Assembly: GCA_019113205.1 (NCBI GenBank)
Contig: DXHX01000061.1
Location: forward strand, 1-33,402
Direction: 5' to 3'
Source: Candidatus Pseudogracilibacillus intestinigallinarum
GTDB taxonomy: Bacteria; Bacillota; Bacilli; Bacillales; Amphibacillaceae
DNA: 33,402 nucleotides
Shown: piece after piece, positions 24,488-32,683 of the stretch
Layout: every line of letters begins with the position of its first letter
Numbering within the stretch: position 1 is the stretch's first letter
Notes under the pieces: generated by a model
The model's input: the letters and a program-made list of their open reading frames with translations, nothing else
What the model was told of the DNA's origin: nothing
The model's database searches: none
Program-made: the position numbers and the translations under genes

Positions 24488-25624
24488 TTAATTTTTCTTT
24501 GTCGCTTGTTCCATTTGTTGCCAAATAGAGCCTTCCCCTTCTTTTCCACTTTCAATACGGGTAAGTGCCATTTTTGCTTGCATACGTACTTCAAACTCTG
24601 TATCTTCTAACGCTTTTTGTAAAGCTGGAATCGCTGATTCATCTCCTACTTCATATAAAAACATTGCCGCACGCCAACGAACGATTCGGCTTTTATCCTC
24701 TAATGTTTGAATCATTTCTGGCATCGCTTCTTTAAATCCTAAATCACTTAAACAATCCCCAGCCGTACGACGTACATTGACAGAACGATCTTGCAATGCT
24801 TTATATAAATATGGCAATGTTTCTTTCTGTTCAATCATCCCTAAATAAGCCGTCGCAATTCGACGGACAGACGAATTATCGTCTTCTAAAGCCTTATTTA
24901 ATAAAGGATAATCGTCTTCTGTTGGATCAGGCATATTCGCCAATACTGCATATCGATCTCGCCAATTATCAGCGTCTAACATATGGACGGTAACTTTTTG
25001 ACGGTAAGTTTCTTTCGGTGCCTCATCAAGTAAAGCTGCCTGTAACAATTGTTTCAATCTTTCTTCCGTATATGCTGCATCTAATTCTGCTACTACTGCT
25101 TGGCCAATTTCATCTAGTTCACCATATCTCGGACTTTGTTCAACCCATTTTCTTTCTAGTAAATAACTATTCGATGCACTTGCCGCTTCCATTGCGGCAT
25201 TCGTTAATCTTTCTGGTAGTGCATAACGTTTCTCCACTTCTGCCTCAGTTAACTTCACTTGTGTCGGGATATTACGGATCATTTGGATTTCAACCTTTAC
25301 TTCTCCAAACGCTTCGCCCTCTTCTTGTGTCACAGCTTTAGAAAACAAATCATCTGTTATGCTATCCGCGCCAAATATTGCGTACACTTCAGGTAAAATT
25401 TCTTCCCAAGTAACCCGGGGATTACGCTCAATCGTTATAAAATCAATGACACGATAAATTCCTTTTATACCATTAATTTCGAATAATTTTTGTATATAAG
25501 ATGGCGCTTCATGAAGCGGATCAGTATGAGAAAAATTGAACGCTTCTCCATCTAGTAAAGTTTCATTTACATTTACTTTCATTGAATATGGACTAGGTGT
25601 CGGTTCCATCGAAATAATTTTCAT
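24488..25624 (-). CDS. CvfC/YpgR-like protein: Nfu N-terminal domain plus HEAT repeats
   Basis: A cytoplasmic protein of 378 residues. The first about 90 residues (MKIISMEPTPSPYSMKVNVN, then GIYRVIDFITIER and TWEEILPEVYAIFG) look like the Nfu/NifU N-terminal domain. The C-terminal about 150 residues contain HEAT-like repeats (DNSSVRRIATAYLGMI; DRSVNVRRTAGDCLSDLG; DKSRIVRWRAAMFLYEVG; DTEFEVRMQAKMALTRIE). This combination is typical of B. subtilis YpgR and of the conserved virulence factor C of staphylococci. The biochemical role is not established; HEAT repeats suggest protein binding. AGGAGG stands 7 bases before the ATG. The interrupted small gene follows 65 bases downstream. Confidence 0.85.
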   Translation of the reverse strand: MKIISMEPTPSPYSMKVNVNETLLDGEAFNFSHTDPLHEAPSYIQKLFEINGIKGIYRVIDFITIERNPRVTWEEILPEVYAIFGADSITDDLFSKAVTQEEGEAFGEVKVEIQMIRNIPTQVKLTEAEVEKRYALPERLTNAAMEAASASNSYLLERKWVEQSPRYGELDEIGQAVVAELDAAYTEERLKQLLQAALLDEAPKETYRQKVTVHMLDADNWRDRYAVLANMPDPTEDDYPLLNKALEDDNSSVRRIATAYLGMIEQKETLPYLYKALQDRSVNVRRTAGDCLSDLGFKEAMPEMIQTLEDKSRIVRWRAAMFLYEVGDESAIPALQKALEDTEFEVRMQAKMALTRIESGKEGEGSIWQQMEQATKKN

Positions 25625-25749
25625 GTAACATCCTCCTCATTTGTATACATTTTACTACAAAATACATACTACTTCCTCTAATCGATTTCATGTTACATCA
25701 CAGGATCATTTAGTACAATAGAAGTAATGATGGAAATAGGAGAAAAAAA

Positions 25750-26802
25750 ATGCAAAAAGTATATAGTGATGTTATACAATTTCGTGGCTCACATTATGAT
25801 TTTGGGTATCGTCAAGGCGAGCTGTTAAGGCATTCCCTTTTAATTAAAAATCGAATGAAGCAATGGTTAGATAAAAATCCTCGTCGTTTTTTAATTGATG
25901 TTCCCCATTACAAACATATTATTTCGAAACATGCTCCTTTCATTTGGGATGAAATGGAAGGGCTAGCCGAAAGTTTACATATGCGGATGGAGGATGCTGT
26001 CCGACAGTTTGGTGGATATTATTTAGAATATGGTAGAAGTGGTTGCTCTATTTTTGCACAAAATAACTACTTCATACGTAATTATGATAATGACCCTTTA
26101 TCATATGAAGGTCGTTTTGTTTTATATGCCCCATTTGATGGTGGTTATGCAACAATTGGTCCTTCCATGCAAATCACAGGACGAACAGACGGAATGAATG
26201 AACACGGGTTAGTCATGGGGTATAATTTTATCAACCGAAAACATGGTGACGATGGTTTTATGTGCAATATGATTGGCCGAATTATACTAGAACAATGTGC
26301 AACGGTTGATGACGCGATACAATTATTAAAGGAAATTCCACATCGACATTCTTTTAGTTATGTAGTGAAAGATGCTAAGCAAAAGGAAACTACCATTGTA
26401 GAAGCATCTCCTCGTGAGGTGCAAGTGAGAATTGGTAATATTTGTACAAACCATTTTACGATTTTAACAGAAGAAAACCGTTACCGTATGGATGATTCTA
26501 TACGGAGAGTCAAAGTGTTAGAGAATGAGCAACATCATGCGATTGATGCCTTAGAAGCTTATAAATTAATGAATGATACGACAACCGGGATTTTTTCGAC
26601 GAACTATGGTGCATGGTCTGGTACATTGCATACAGCGATTTATTATCCAGACAAATTGCGTATTGGTTTTACAATTGGTGGAGACCGTTTTCCATTTATA
26701 TTTCATTTCAAAAAATGGGTTCATGGGGAAGATGTTCGTGTAAAGCGCATTAACGGTTTATTACTAGCGAAAGATCCATTTATAAATATGGTAGAATTAT
26801 AA
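25750..26802 (+). CDS. C45-family autoproteolytic acyltransferase/hydrolase (Ntn fold)
   Basis: A 350-residue protein similar to the acyl-CoA:6-aminopenicillanate acyltransferase (peptidase C45) group. The likely nucleophile is Cys99 in RSGCSIF; in this family the chain self-cleaves before that cysteine. Other marks are the N-terminal GSHYDFGYRQGELL, NYFIRNYDNDP, GRTDGMNEHGLVMGYNFINR and the late TGIFSTNYGAWSGTLHTAIY. No signal peptide is visible, so it is probably cytoplasmic. Natural substrates of bacterial members outside penicillin producers are mostly unknown; amide hydrolysis is likely. AGGAG lies 7 bases before the ATG. It diverges from the CvfC-like gene and converges on the MscS gene across a shared terminator. 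Confidence 0.82.
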   Translation: MQKVYSDVIQFRGSHYDFGYRQGELLRHSLLIKNRMKQWLDKNPRRFLIDVPHYKHIISKHAPFIWDEMEGLAESLHMRMEDAVRQFGGYYLEYGRSGCSIFAQNNYFIRNYDNDPLSYEGRFVLYAPFDGGYATIGPSMQITGRTDGMNEHGLVMGYNFINRKHGDDGFMCNMIGRIILEQCATVDDAIQLLKEIPHRHSFSYVVKDAKQKETTIVEASPREVQVRIGNICTNHFTILTEENRYRMDDSIRRVKVLENEQHHAIDALEAYKLMNDTTTGIFSTNYGAWSGTLHTAIYYPDKLRIGFTIGGDRFPFIFHFKKWVHGEDVRVKRINGLLLAKDPFINMVEL

Positions 26803-26803
26803 A

Positions 26804-26841
26804 AACTATGAGACAGTGTGTGCTTATACTGTCTCATAGTT
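26804..26841. terminator. Bidirectional terminator
   Basis: Perfect 14-bp arms AACTATGAGACAGT (26804-26817) and ACTGTCTCATAGTT (26828-26841) with a 10-nt loop. The right arm overlaps the stop codon region of the converging channel gene. Confidence 0.85.
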
Positions 26842-27745
26842 ATTTTGGTATTTCTAAAATCCGAACATCTGTGACGGCATAGTCAATCTCAGGATGTGCA
26901 TGAAATTTCGGCAAAATCTCCCGATGAAATCGCGTTTTCGTTGCTGTTCCTTTTCGGTAATCGACCATATAACGTAATGTTACAATAATTCCATCCTCAT
27001 TCGAATTTAAAGCAAACACTGGTTTATACTGTTCTTCTGCTTCTGTAATTAAATCATCTCCTCTTTCCTTACTATCTTGAATAAAATCAGCGTAATAACG
27101 ATCCCCAGCTTCTTGCATAATTTTCTCGGCCTCTTGCCAATTACTTTCATATGTTAAAATGAACTGAATCTCATGCCATACATAGGCATACTTTCTTCCG
27201 ACAACTTCAATTGTTTCTTCAAAAATCGTTTTATTCGGAAACTTTATCATACGACCCGTATTGGAGTCTGATGATAACCATTTCCTCACTTCGAGTAACT
27301 CAAAATGTGTGAACTTTACAGCAACTACATCTCCCATTACATCGTTAATTTCGATTCGGTGTCCCTCTTTAAAATATTTTCCATGTTTAATGACGAAATA
27401 ACCAATCAAGTTATTCGTTAATCCTTTTACGATAAAGACGACAAAAATACCTAGCAATAATAAAATCATCATAAAGGCATTTAAAGAACGAATCCAAATT
27501 GCGAAGATAACGATCGTCAATAATGTCGAAATGATTCGTTTCGATATTTTTTTCCATAAAAATTGATCTTTTATATTTGTAACATTTTTCTTAATAATTT
27601 TTTTAAAAAAGATATGTAAAAACAATGCGAATAAAACGAACATAGCTGTTAGTGCAATTTTATCTATATATACATCAGACGTCGTAAAGGTGGCAAACAT
27701 TTTTTCGAGCCATTCAGAGAAATAATCTAACAATATATCAGACAC
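26840..27745 (-). CDS. Small-conductance mechanosensitive channel (MscS family)
   Basis: A membrane channel of 301 residues with three hydrophobic segments: about residues 28-47, 75-90 and 94-125. The third (MMILLLLGIFVVFIVKGLTN) is the pore-lining helix type and runs into NLIGYFVIKHGKYFKEGHRI. The beta-domain (EINDVMGDVVAVKFTHFELLEV, then IKFPNKTIFEE) follows, and then the C-terminal alpha/beta domain. MscS channels open on hypo-osmotic shock to release solutes. The start is GTG at 27745, preceded by AAGGAGG at a good distance. It is monocistronic and ends at the terminator shared with the C45 gene. Confidence 0.88.
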   Translation of the reverse strand: MSDILLDYFSEWLEKMFATFTTSDVYIDKIALTAMFVLFALFLHIFFKKIIKKNVTNIKDQFLWKKISKRIISTLLTIVIFAIWIRSLNAFMMILLLLGIFVVFIVKGLTNNLIGYFVIKHGKYFKEGHRIEINDVMGDVVAVKFTHFELLEVRKWLSSDSNTGRMIKFPNKTIFEETIEVVGRKYAYVWHEIQFILTYESNWQEAEKIMQEAGDRYYADFIQDSKERGDDLITEAEEQYKPVFALNSNEDGIIVTLRYMVDYRKGTATKTRFHREILPKFHAHPEIDYAVTDVRILEIPK

Positions 27746-27941
27746 AAAAAAACCTCCTTCTCTACCTTATTTTAACATAATAATAAAATGAAAATAGCAT
27801 TATATAAAAAGAACATGACGTCCTTACATGCATATTTCATTTAGATGATTCATTCAATTTATAACTTTGATAGATAAGCGCCATTTCGGATACGACACAA
27901 ATTCATATATTGTAATAAATCTAAAAGAAAGGATGGTTTAA

Positions 27942-28559
27942 ATGAGTAAAGATAAACATGTTACTTGTGAAGCTTGTCGCCATAAGGAAAGACCTTGTTA
28001 TGAATGTGAATTCCATAGCCAACAGAAATGTCCACCAAACTTAGCATCCGATTGTATTGTCGTTGATTCTCTAATTTGTAATAAAAAAATATACAAAATT
28101 GCAGAACTTTCCGTTCCAATTCCAACATTAGGAGATATTATTGATATTGGACCAGGAGGAGTTATTACACCACTTATTTCTCTAACACCAGAATTAAGTG
28201 GAATTGTCACGCAAACGACAGTCGTAAAAGATATGGTTATTAATACAGGTTATTTACCAGCGAATGTTACCATTTTAGGAATTGAAACCCCATTACAAAT
28301 TAATATTCCTTTCCAGCAAGAAACAGTATGTCCAGGAGTATGCCCGGAAGACAGAATTCATGAATCACCATTTAAAATAGAGTCTGTCGTCACTCAAGGT
28401 ATTGAAGCACTAGGTATTTCAGTAGGAAATATTTTATTTAAGGTTGTACTCTCTACGAACTTAACTGTAACGAGACCAGTCGTCACAAAGGCTCCTAACT
28501 TAAGAGTTGTGAAAGATGTCAATGACAATCGTTGTGAAGGCAGTGATTGGTATGGTTAA
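27942..28559 (+). CDS. Cys-rich probable spore-surface protein (unassigned family)
   Basis: A 205-residue protein without signal peptide. The N-terminus has a cysteine cluster (CEACRHKERPCYECEFHS, then KCPP). The remainder is beta-rich and repetitive in valine, isoleucine and threonine, with PFQQETVCPGVCPEDRIHES near residue 130 and C-terminal FKVVLSTNLTVTRP. Such Cys-rich, beta-rich proteins without export signals are common among Bacillus coat or exosporium proteins. I do not recognise the exact family, and no sigma-E or sigma-K promoter could be fixed upstream. GAAAGGATGG lies before the ATG. Its stop overlaps the start of a small coiled-coil gene, so the two are coupled. Confidence 0.65.
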   Translation: MSKDKHVTCEACRHKERPCYECEFHSQQKCPPNLASDCIVVDSLICNKKIYKIAELSVPIPTLGDIIDIGPGGVITPLISLTPELSGIVTQTTVVKDMVINTGYLPANVTILGIETPLQINIPFQQETVCPGVCPEDRIHESPFKIESVVTQGIEALGISVGNILFKVVLSTNLTVTRPVVTKAPNLRVVKDVNDNRCEGSDWYG

Positions 28560-28770
28560 ACAAAGTCCTTTTCAACACGATCTTTTTGACTTCACTTATA
28601 TTGAAGAACAAGTTAAAAACTTAAAAAAATCTTTACCAGAGAAAGAGATGGAAGATTTAGAAGAACAAACTCTTAAAAAATTAGTCGAGGAACAGACGTT
28701 TATATTAAGAGATATCGATGAAAGGCTTCATAATATCGAAAAGAAACAACAAAAAAGAAAATGGTTTTAA
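28552..28770 (+). CDS. Small coiled-coil protein coupled to the Cys-rich gene
   Basis: A 72-residue charged protein starting MVKQSPFQHDLFDFTYIEEQ. Most of the rest is predicted helix with heptad-like spacing (KKLVEEQTFILRDIDERLHN), ending in a basic tail KKQQKRKWF. The ATG at 28552 overlaps the last 8 bases of the preceding gene; a longer in-frame start at 28516 would overlap it by 44 bases and is less likely. Operon structure suggests a helper or interaction partner of the upstream Cys-rich protein. The family is unknown to me. Confidence 0.65.
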   Translation: MVKQSPFQHDLFDFTYIEEQVKNLKKSLPEKEMEDLEEQTLKKLVEEQTFILRDIDERLHNIEKKQQKRKWF

Positions 28771-28863
28771 TGTTTTTCTAATGTTCGAAATATCTTCCAA
28801 ATAATCCATCATCTATATTTCTATCGTATGGAATAAAAATAAATATGTGACACGTATACAATG

Positions 28864-28903
28864 AAAAATACTCTAAAGATGTTGATGTCTTTAGAGTATT
28901 TTT
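28864..28903. terminator. Strong terminator (16-bp perfect stem)
   Basis: AAAAATACTCTAAAGA (28864-28879) and its exact complement at 28888-28903 flank an 8-nt loop, and the stem ends in TTTTT. It lies about 95 bases downstream of the coiled-coil gene and probably ends that operon. The rest of 28904-29057 shows only a weak repeat, TAACAGTT/AACTGTTA, at 28939-28969. Confidence 0.85.
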
Positions 28904-29057
28904 ATATACCTTTTCATTATATACAAGAAAACGTTCTATAACAGTTGAATGACATGAAACAAACTGTTAGCCTTTTTATCGAGAAAGCTTTAATAAATCC
29001 CGTGTCACTTTTAAGAATATGACTAAGTAAAATTTACCTATTTAATTATATTTATTG

Positions 29058-29063
29058 TATAAT
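29058..29063 (+). promoter_or_regulatory. Candidate -10 box of the TPR lipoprotein gene
   Basis: A perfect TATAAT lies about 47 bases upstream of the TTG start. The -35 region is weak (TTTACC at a 19-bp spacing), so this is only a candidate. Confidence 0.4.
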
Positions 29064-29109
29064 CTAAACTAGACATACTAATTTTCATAACATGAAAGGA
29101 GTACATAAT

Positions 29110-30039
29110 TTGAAAAAATTTTTGTTTATTTTCGCGACAATATTTATATTAGCTGCTTGTAGTTCTCCATATGACGATTTATTAAAAGAAGGTAATGAAG
29201 CATTCGATAAAGGAGAATATGACCAAGCCTTAAAACTATACGAATATGCTTTGGACGAAGATGAAGACGGAAAAGAAGCGAAAGAAAAAATTGAAATCAT
29301 CGATATGTATAATGAATTAAACTCCATTGATGAAGGTGATTGGGATGAGGCATTTGATCTTGCAAATGACATTTTAAAACATGATGCCATCAATGACAAA
29401 ATGAAAAAAGAAGTCAAGGAAACATTAACGACCGTTGAAACAAATAAAGAAGAGGAAGAAAAACTATTAGCTTCCTTGGATAAAATTGAAAAAGATATTA
29501 AAAATGAAAAATTCGAAAAAGCCGCTAAAGCTTTAGAGGACTTTGACTTCACAGTCGATTCTTCTGAAGTATATGATCGCCATGAAGAATTAGGGTATTC
29601 ATTAGAGGATGCTACAATTGCTTTTGCCGAAAAAGAACGTGAAAAGGAAGAAAAAGAAGCAGAGAAAAAACGGAAAGAAGAAGAAAAGAAAGCTGCCGCA
29701 TCACAAAGTAAATATGACAAATATTATGATAAAGCAATGGCGATAGAAAGCCGTATGAAAGACGCTGCTTATGATGCAGGTTATATGCATGATTATTCTG
29801 TGGTTTCTTATAAATTTGTTTCAGATTGGGACAATCTATTAAATGAAGTTTGGGATGTACTAAAGGAAGACCTTCCTTCTGACGTCTATGATGAATTATT
29901 AGAAGATCAGCGTGAATGGATCCAAAATAAAGAAGCTGAATACAAAGAGTACTCTGATAAAGTAGAGGCAGATACATACTTAGGTTTCACGACAATGAAT
30001 CGAACTGTTTATTTAATTACCCATTATATTGATTATTAA
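29110..30039 (+). CDS. Lipoprotein with TPR-like N-terminus and LprI-like (DUF1311) C-terminus
   Basis: A 309-residue secreted lipoprotein. The signal MKKFLFIFATIFILAAC has lipobox LAAC (cysteine at about 17). Residues about 22-60 read like a TPR unit (LLKEGNEAFDKGEYDQALKL). A long charged coiled-coil of E and K repeats covers about 185-210. The C-terminal about 100 residues (WDNLLNEVWDVLKE, then LLEDQREWIQNKEAEY) resemble the DUF1311/LprI domain. The TTG start is chosen because AAAGGAG (29095-29101) is 8 bases upstream; the ATG at 29092 sits against that ribosome site. It stands alone, and a terminator lies about 150 bases downstream. The role is unknown; LprI proteins have been linked to lysozyme inhibition. 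Confidence 0.78.
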   Translation: MKKFLFIFATIFILAACSSPYDDLLKEGNEAFDKGEYDQALKLYEYALDEDEDGKEAKEKIEIIDMYNELNSIDEGDWDEAFDLANDILKHDAINDKMKKEVKETLTTVETNKEEEEKLLASLDKIEKDIKNEKFEKAAKALEDFDFTVDSSEVYDRHEELGYSLEDATIAFAEKEREKEEKEAEKKRKEEEKKAAASQSKYDKYYDKAMAIESRMKDAAYDAGYMHDYSVVSYKFVSDWDNLLNEVWDVLKEDLPSDVYDELLEDQREWIQNKEAEYKEYSDKVEADTYLGFTTMNRTVYLITHYIDY

Positions 30040-30045
30040 ACTGTT

Positions 30046-30166
30046 TAACAGAAAAAGATTTTAATGTTTGTTCAAGAATACTTTCTACTAAATCACCTAT
30101 TGTGAAAGCTATATCATTTTTAGGTAATATTATTTCTAAACCTAAAGGCAAAACAACTTACTTCAT
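30046..30166 (-). pseudogene. Remnant of an IS1182-like transposase N-terminus
   Basis: On the minus strand the frame after ATG-AAG-TAA reads VVLPLGLEIILPKNDIAFTI, then GDLVESILEQTLKSF. This pattern (LPL.LE..L.KNDIAF....LVESI) is characteristic of the first about 45 residues of IS1182-family transposases. An in-frame stop at codon 3 and loss of all downstream sequence show it is a dead fragment, only 6 bases past the lipoprotein stop codon. Terminal repeats are not visible. Confidence 0.6.
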
Positions 30167-30184
30167 GATATAAAGTTTAAATCT

Positions 30185-30245
30185 AAAGAGCACCTCTGTA
30201 ATTTATTGTGTAATTACTTTAATTTTACTCGAGAGTGCTCTTTTT
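30185..30245 (+). terminator. Terminator downstream of the TPR lipoprotein
   Basis: AAAGAGCAC with a one-base bulge then TCT pairs with AGAGTGCTCTTT across a long AT-rich loop; TTTTT follows. Confidence 0.7.
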
Positions 30246-30270
30246 GTGTGCCTTAACATAGCGAAATAAA

Positions 30271-30366
30271 TCTACGGTGACTCCTACGGAACTATCCGTG
30301 TCCGAGAACGACAAAGAAAGTAAATTTCTTTGTTGCTTGAGTCCGGACCGTAGAACGCGAAGTAGA
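30271..30366. repeat. GC-richer structured intergenic element, probable dispersed Bacillaceae repeat
   Basis: Nested inverted repeats are visible: TCTACGG (30271-30277) with CCGTAGA (30348-30354), GTCCG (30300-30304) with CGGAC (30344-30348), and ACAAAGAAA (30311-30319) with TTTCTTTGT (30325-30333). The flanking words GACTCCTACGGAA and GAACGCGAAGTAGA recall a repeat family often seen between Bacillaceae genes (GACTCCTGCGGGAA ... GAAAGCGAAGT). Base composition is clearly richer in G and C than the surroundings. No other copy is in this window. Confidence 0.55.
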
Positions 30367-30400
30367 TGGATGGAGCGATGTAATTGATCAAATAAAATGA

Positions 30401-30444
30401 AAAAAGGGAATCTCAGTAAAAATCAATTTACTAAAGTTCCCTTT
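30401..30444 (-). terminator. Terminator of the MetE-like gene
   Basis: On the minus strand AAGGGAAC-TTTAGTAAA pairs with TTTACTGAGATTCCCTT across a short loop and is followed by TTTTTTC. It lies about 35 bases after the stop codon. Confidence 0.8.
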
Positions 30445-30478
30445 GTAGTTCACTCGGTTTTGTCCCAGACTCTTGTTA

Positions 30479-31597
30479 TTATCCCCAAACTTTATCAGCA
30501 ATACGCTTAATTAATTTCATTTTTTCCCACTGATCTTCTTCCGTTAGTTCATTTCCTTCTTCTGTAGAAGAGAATCCACATTGTGGGCTTAAACATAATC
30601 TATCAAGTGGAACATATTTTGCCGCTTCTTCAATACGTGCAATAACATCTTCTTCTTTTTCAAGTGCAGGGCTTTTCGATGTAATTAACCCTAACACAAC
30701 CTGTTTATCTCCAGTTAAATACTGTAGAGGTTCAAATCCACCTGCACGATCTGTATCAAATTCTAAATAATAAGCATGAACATTTTCACGACCAAATAAT
30801 GCGTCAGCTACAGGATCATAGCCTCCTGAATAATGCCATGTAGATCGATAATTACCACGACAAACATGTGTTGTGACAACTAAGTCCTCAGGTAAACCTT
30901 CTAAAACACGATTATTTAAATCAATATACTCTTCGATTAATGCGTCAACATCAACACCGTTACTTTCTGCCTTTTCGCGATAATCCTTGTCACATAATAC
31001 GGCCCAAACTACCTCATCCATTTGAATACTACGACAACCTAAATCATAAAATGCTTGAAATGCTTTTTGATATGCTTGAACAATATCATCGTATAATTCT
31101 TGTTTATTCGGATAGATACTTTCTGTATTCTCCAAATTATGAGGTTTTGTAATTTCATATAAAAATTGTACTGCTGAAGGGAATGTTTGTCTCGCAATAA
31201 CACCTTCAGGTTTGATCGATGCTAAATATTTATAATCTTCTAAAAATGGATGGTTTGAAAAATCAATTTTCCCAACGATTTTAGCCGTTTCATTTCTCGT
31301 TTCAACACCTTGGAATTTTAAGCCAGATTCTGTATATGCTTTTTCAACGCCGTCTAATCCCCACATAAAGTCTAGATGCCACCAACTACGACGAAACTCT
31401 CCGTCTGTCACAGCTTCTAGTCCAATTTCAGCTTGTTTTTGCACTAAATATTTAATTGCATCATCTTCTACTTTTCTTAATTGTTCTGCTGTTATATTTC
31501 CAGCCTGAAAAGCTTCTCTAGCCTCTTTAATGCTTTCTGGGCGTAAAAATGAGCCTACATAATCAGCGCGGAATGGTGCTTTTTTCACTTCTGCCAT
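30479..31597 (-). CDS. MetE C-terminal-like methyltransferase, YxjG/YxjH type
   Basis: A 372-residue cobalamin-independent methionine synthase-like protein that carries only the catalytic C-terminal barrel, as in B. subtilis YxjG/YxjH (about 377 residues). Marks include ADYVGSFLRPESIKEAR, VTDGEFRRSWWHLDFMWGL, IQMDEVVW, the zinc-site THVCRGNYRSTW (His and Cys ligands) and SPQCGFSSTEEGN (second Cys). It is thought to transfer a methyl group to homocysteine or a related thiol in methionine metabolism. In B. subtilis such genes follow an S-box riboswitch. Here the 135 bases upstream show no S-box-like leader, so control is probably different. It is monocistronic with its own terminator. Confidence 0.9.
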   Translation of the reverse strand: MAEVKKAPFRADYVGSFLRPESIKEAREAFQAGNITAEQLRKVEDDAIKYLVQKQAEIGLEAVTDGEFRRSWWHLDFMWGLDGVEKAYTESGLKFQGVETRNETAKIVGKIDFSNHPFLEDYKYLASIKPEGVIARQTFPSAVQFLYEITKPHNLENTESIYPNKQELYDDIVQAYQKAFQAFYDLGCRSIQMDEVVWAVLCDKDYREKAESNGVDVDALIEEYIDLNNRVLEGLPEDLVVTTHVCRGNYRSTWHYSGGYDPVADALFGRENVHAYYLEFDTDRAGGFEPLQYLTGDKQVVLGLITSKSPALEKEEDVIARIEEAAKYVPLDRLCLSPQCGFSSTEEGNELTEEDQWEKMKLIKRIADKVWG

Positions 31598-31732
31598 CTG
31601 TCATCCTTCTTTCTTATGTACGTAATATTCTGATATTTTACAATATTATATATTATAACAGATGATCTACTATTCATCTAATATTTCATATATGAAATTA
31701 AAATCTAATGAAAAGTGAATGATAGATTTATT

Positions 31733-32464
31733 TTAAGGCATAATTTCTAATAATTCGAATACAACTTCTCCATCAGGATCTATCGTATAAATTGTGCCAA
31801 CATTCGGTGCGAAATAACTTATATACGTATCCTCACCACTGTATATGCTTGTTACTTCAACGACATTTTCAAACGTTCCAGCCGTAACTTGTTTTGTTAG
31901 CCCAACATCCGTTATTTCCATATATACGTTATTCAACATATACTCCTCATAGGTTGTACCTATTTCAACAGGGTATGGAAGAACCATCCAATATTCACTT
32001 TCTATTACTCCCTCATACAACCCATCCTCATCCTCATGCATTGTGGAATGTGATGTTTCCCCTATTTCCTCTGATACCCAAAGATTCGTATCATTTGGAC
32101 TATGTTCATACTTACCCGTATATTTAAGTGTATGTATGTCTCCTTCATAATTTTTAATTTTATATCGTTTATTTATATCGCGCATATAAGAATGTGTCTC
32201 AGACTTTTTTTCTTTTATATGTTTATCGTCATGCCCGGAATTCTTTTCCTTTGCCGTTGTGATTCTTTTCTCTTCTAATTTTACTGCGTTTGATTCTTCT
32301 TTCTTATCCTCTTTTGCATCGCTTTTTTCGTCATTGATAAACGTTGCAAATGGAATGTCATCTACATCCTTTGATTCTACTGGATCGACTTCTATGAGTG
32401 CTTGTTCTTGATTACAACCAATTAAAATAAAAATAAACCCGAATAAGATACATACCTTTTTCAT
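31733..32464 (-). CDS. Secreted lipoprotein with charged linker, unknown function
   Basis: A 243-residue lipoprotein: signal MKKVCILFGFIFILIGC with lipobox LIGC (cysteine at 17). A long charged, probably disordered segment (K/E/D-rich, to about residue 90) follows. The C-terminal domain (about 100-243) contains VSEEIGETSH, YPVEIGTTYEEY, VTAGTFENVVEVTS and ISYFAPNVGTIYTID. That last arrangement, a G-T-F turn followed by a Y-F-A-P-x-V-G strand, is common in small Bacillus beta-sheet lipoproteins. The start is the ATG at 32464 with a G-run 6 bases upstream; a longer start at 32479 lacks a ribosome site. It may be co-transcribed with the small membrane gene upstream. Confidence 0.75.
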   Translation of the reverse strand: MKKVCILFGFIFILIGCNQEQALIEVDPVESKDVDDIPFATFINDEKSDAKEDKKEESNAVKLEEKRITTAKEKNSGHDDKHIKEKKSETHSYMRDINKRYKIKNYEGDIHTLKYTGKYEHSPNDTNLWVSEEIGETSHSTMHEDEDGLYEGVIESEYWMVLPYPVEIGTTYEEYMLNNVYMEITDVGLTKQVTAGTFENVVEVTSIYSGEDTYISYFAPNVGTIYTIDPDGEVVFELLEIMP

Positions 32465-32530
32465 ACGCAACCCCCCCATTATATGTCATTACCCTTATTT
32501 GATTGGAAACAACTGTTAAGATCCCCCTTC

Positions 32531-32683
32531 TTACACATAATATAGAATAACTACTATAATACCGTTTATAATCGCTACACCGAAAAAGATAAGTGATATG
32601 AACAGAAAAATTGTCCCTCTTTGCACAAATGAATCAATGATCATCTCTCGTGGCTCATATGGATCATAATATATTCCCGACAT
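32531..32683 (-). CDS. Small single-span membrane protein
   Basis: A 50-residue protein, MSGIYYDPYEPREMI at the N-terminus followed by one hydrophobic helix (TIFLFISLIFFGVAIINGII) and a short end. The start at 32683 has AAAGG about 10 bases upstream; longer in-frame starts at 32722 and 32734 are possible. It lies 66 bases upstream of the lipoprotein gene on the same strand. Its function is unknown, and its reality rests on composition and context alone. Confidence 0.5.
   Translation of the reverse strand: MSGIYYDPYEPREMIIDSFVQRGTIFLFISLIFFGVAIINGIIVVILYYV

Noticed and set aside
28939-28975. TAACAGTT/AACTGTTA repeat followed by CCTTTTT as a second terminator
   Set aside because: An 8-bp AT-rich stem with a 15-nt loop is weak, and a perfect 16-bp terminator lies just upstream.
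29085-29720. A 211-residue serine/phenylalanine-rich frame on the minus strand
   Set aside because: It is antisense to the Lys/Glu-rich lipoprotein, whose lipobox, ribosome site and domains are convincing.
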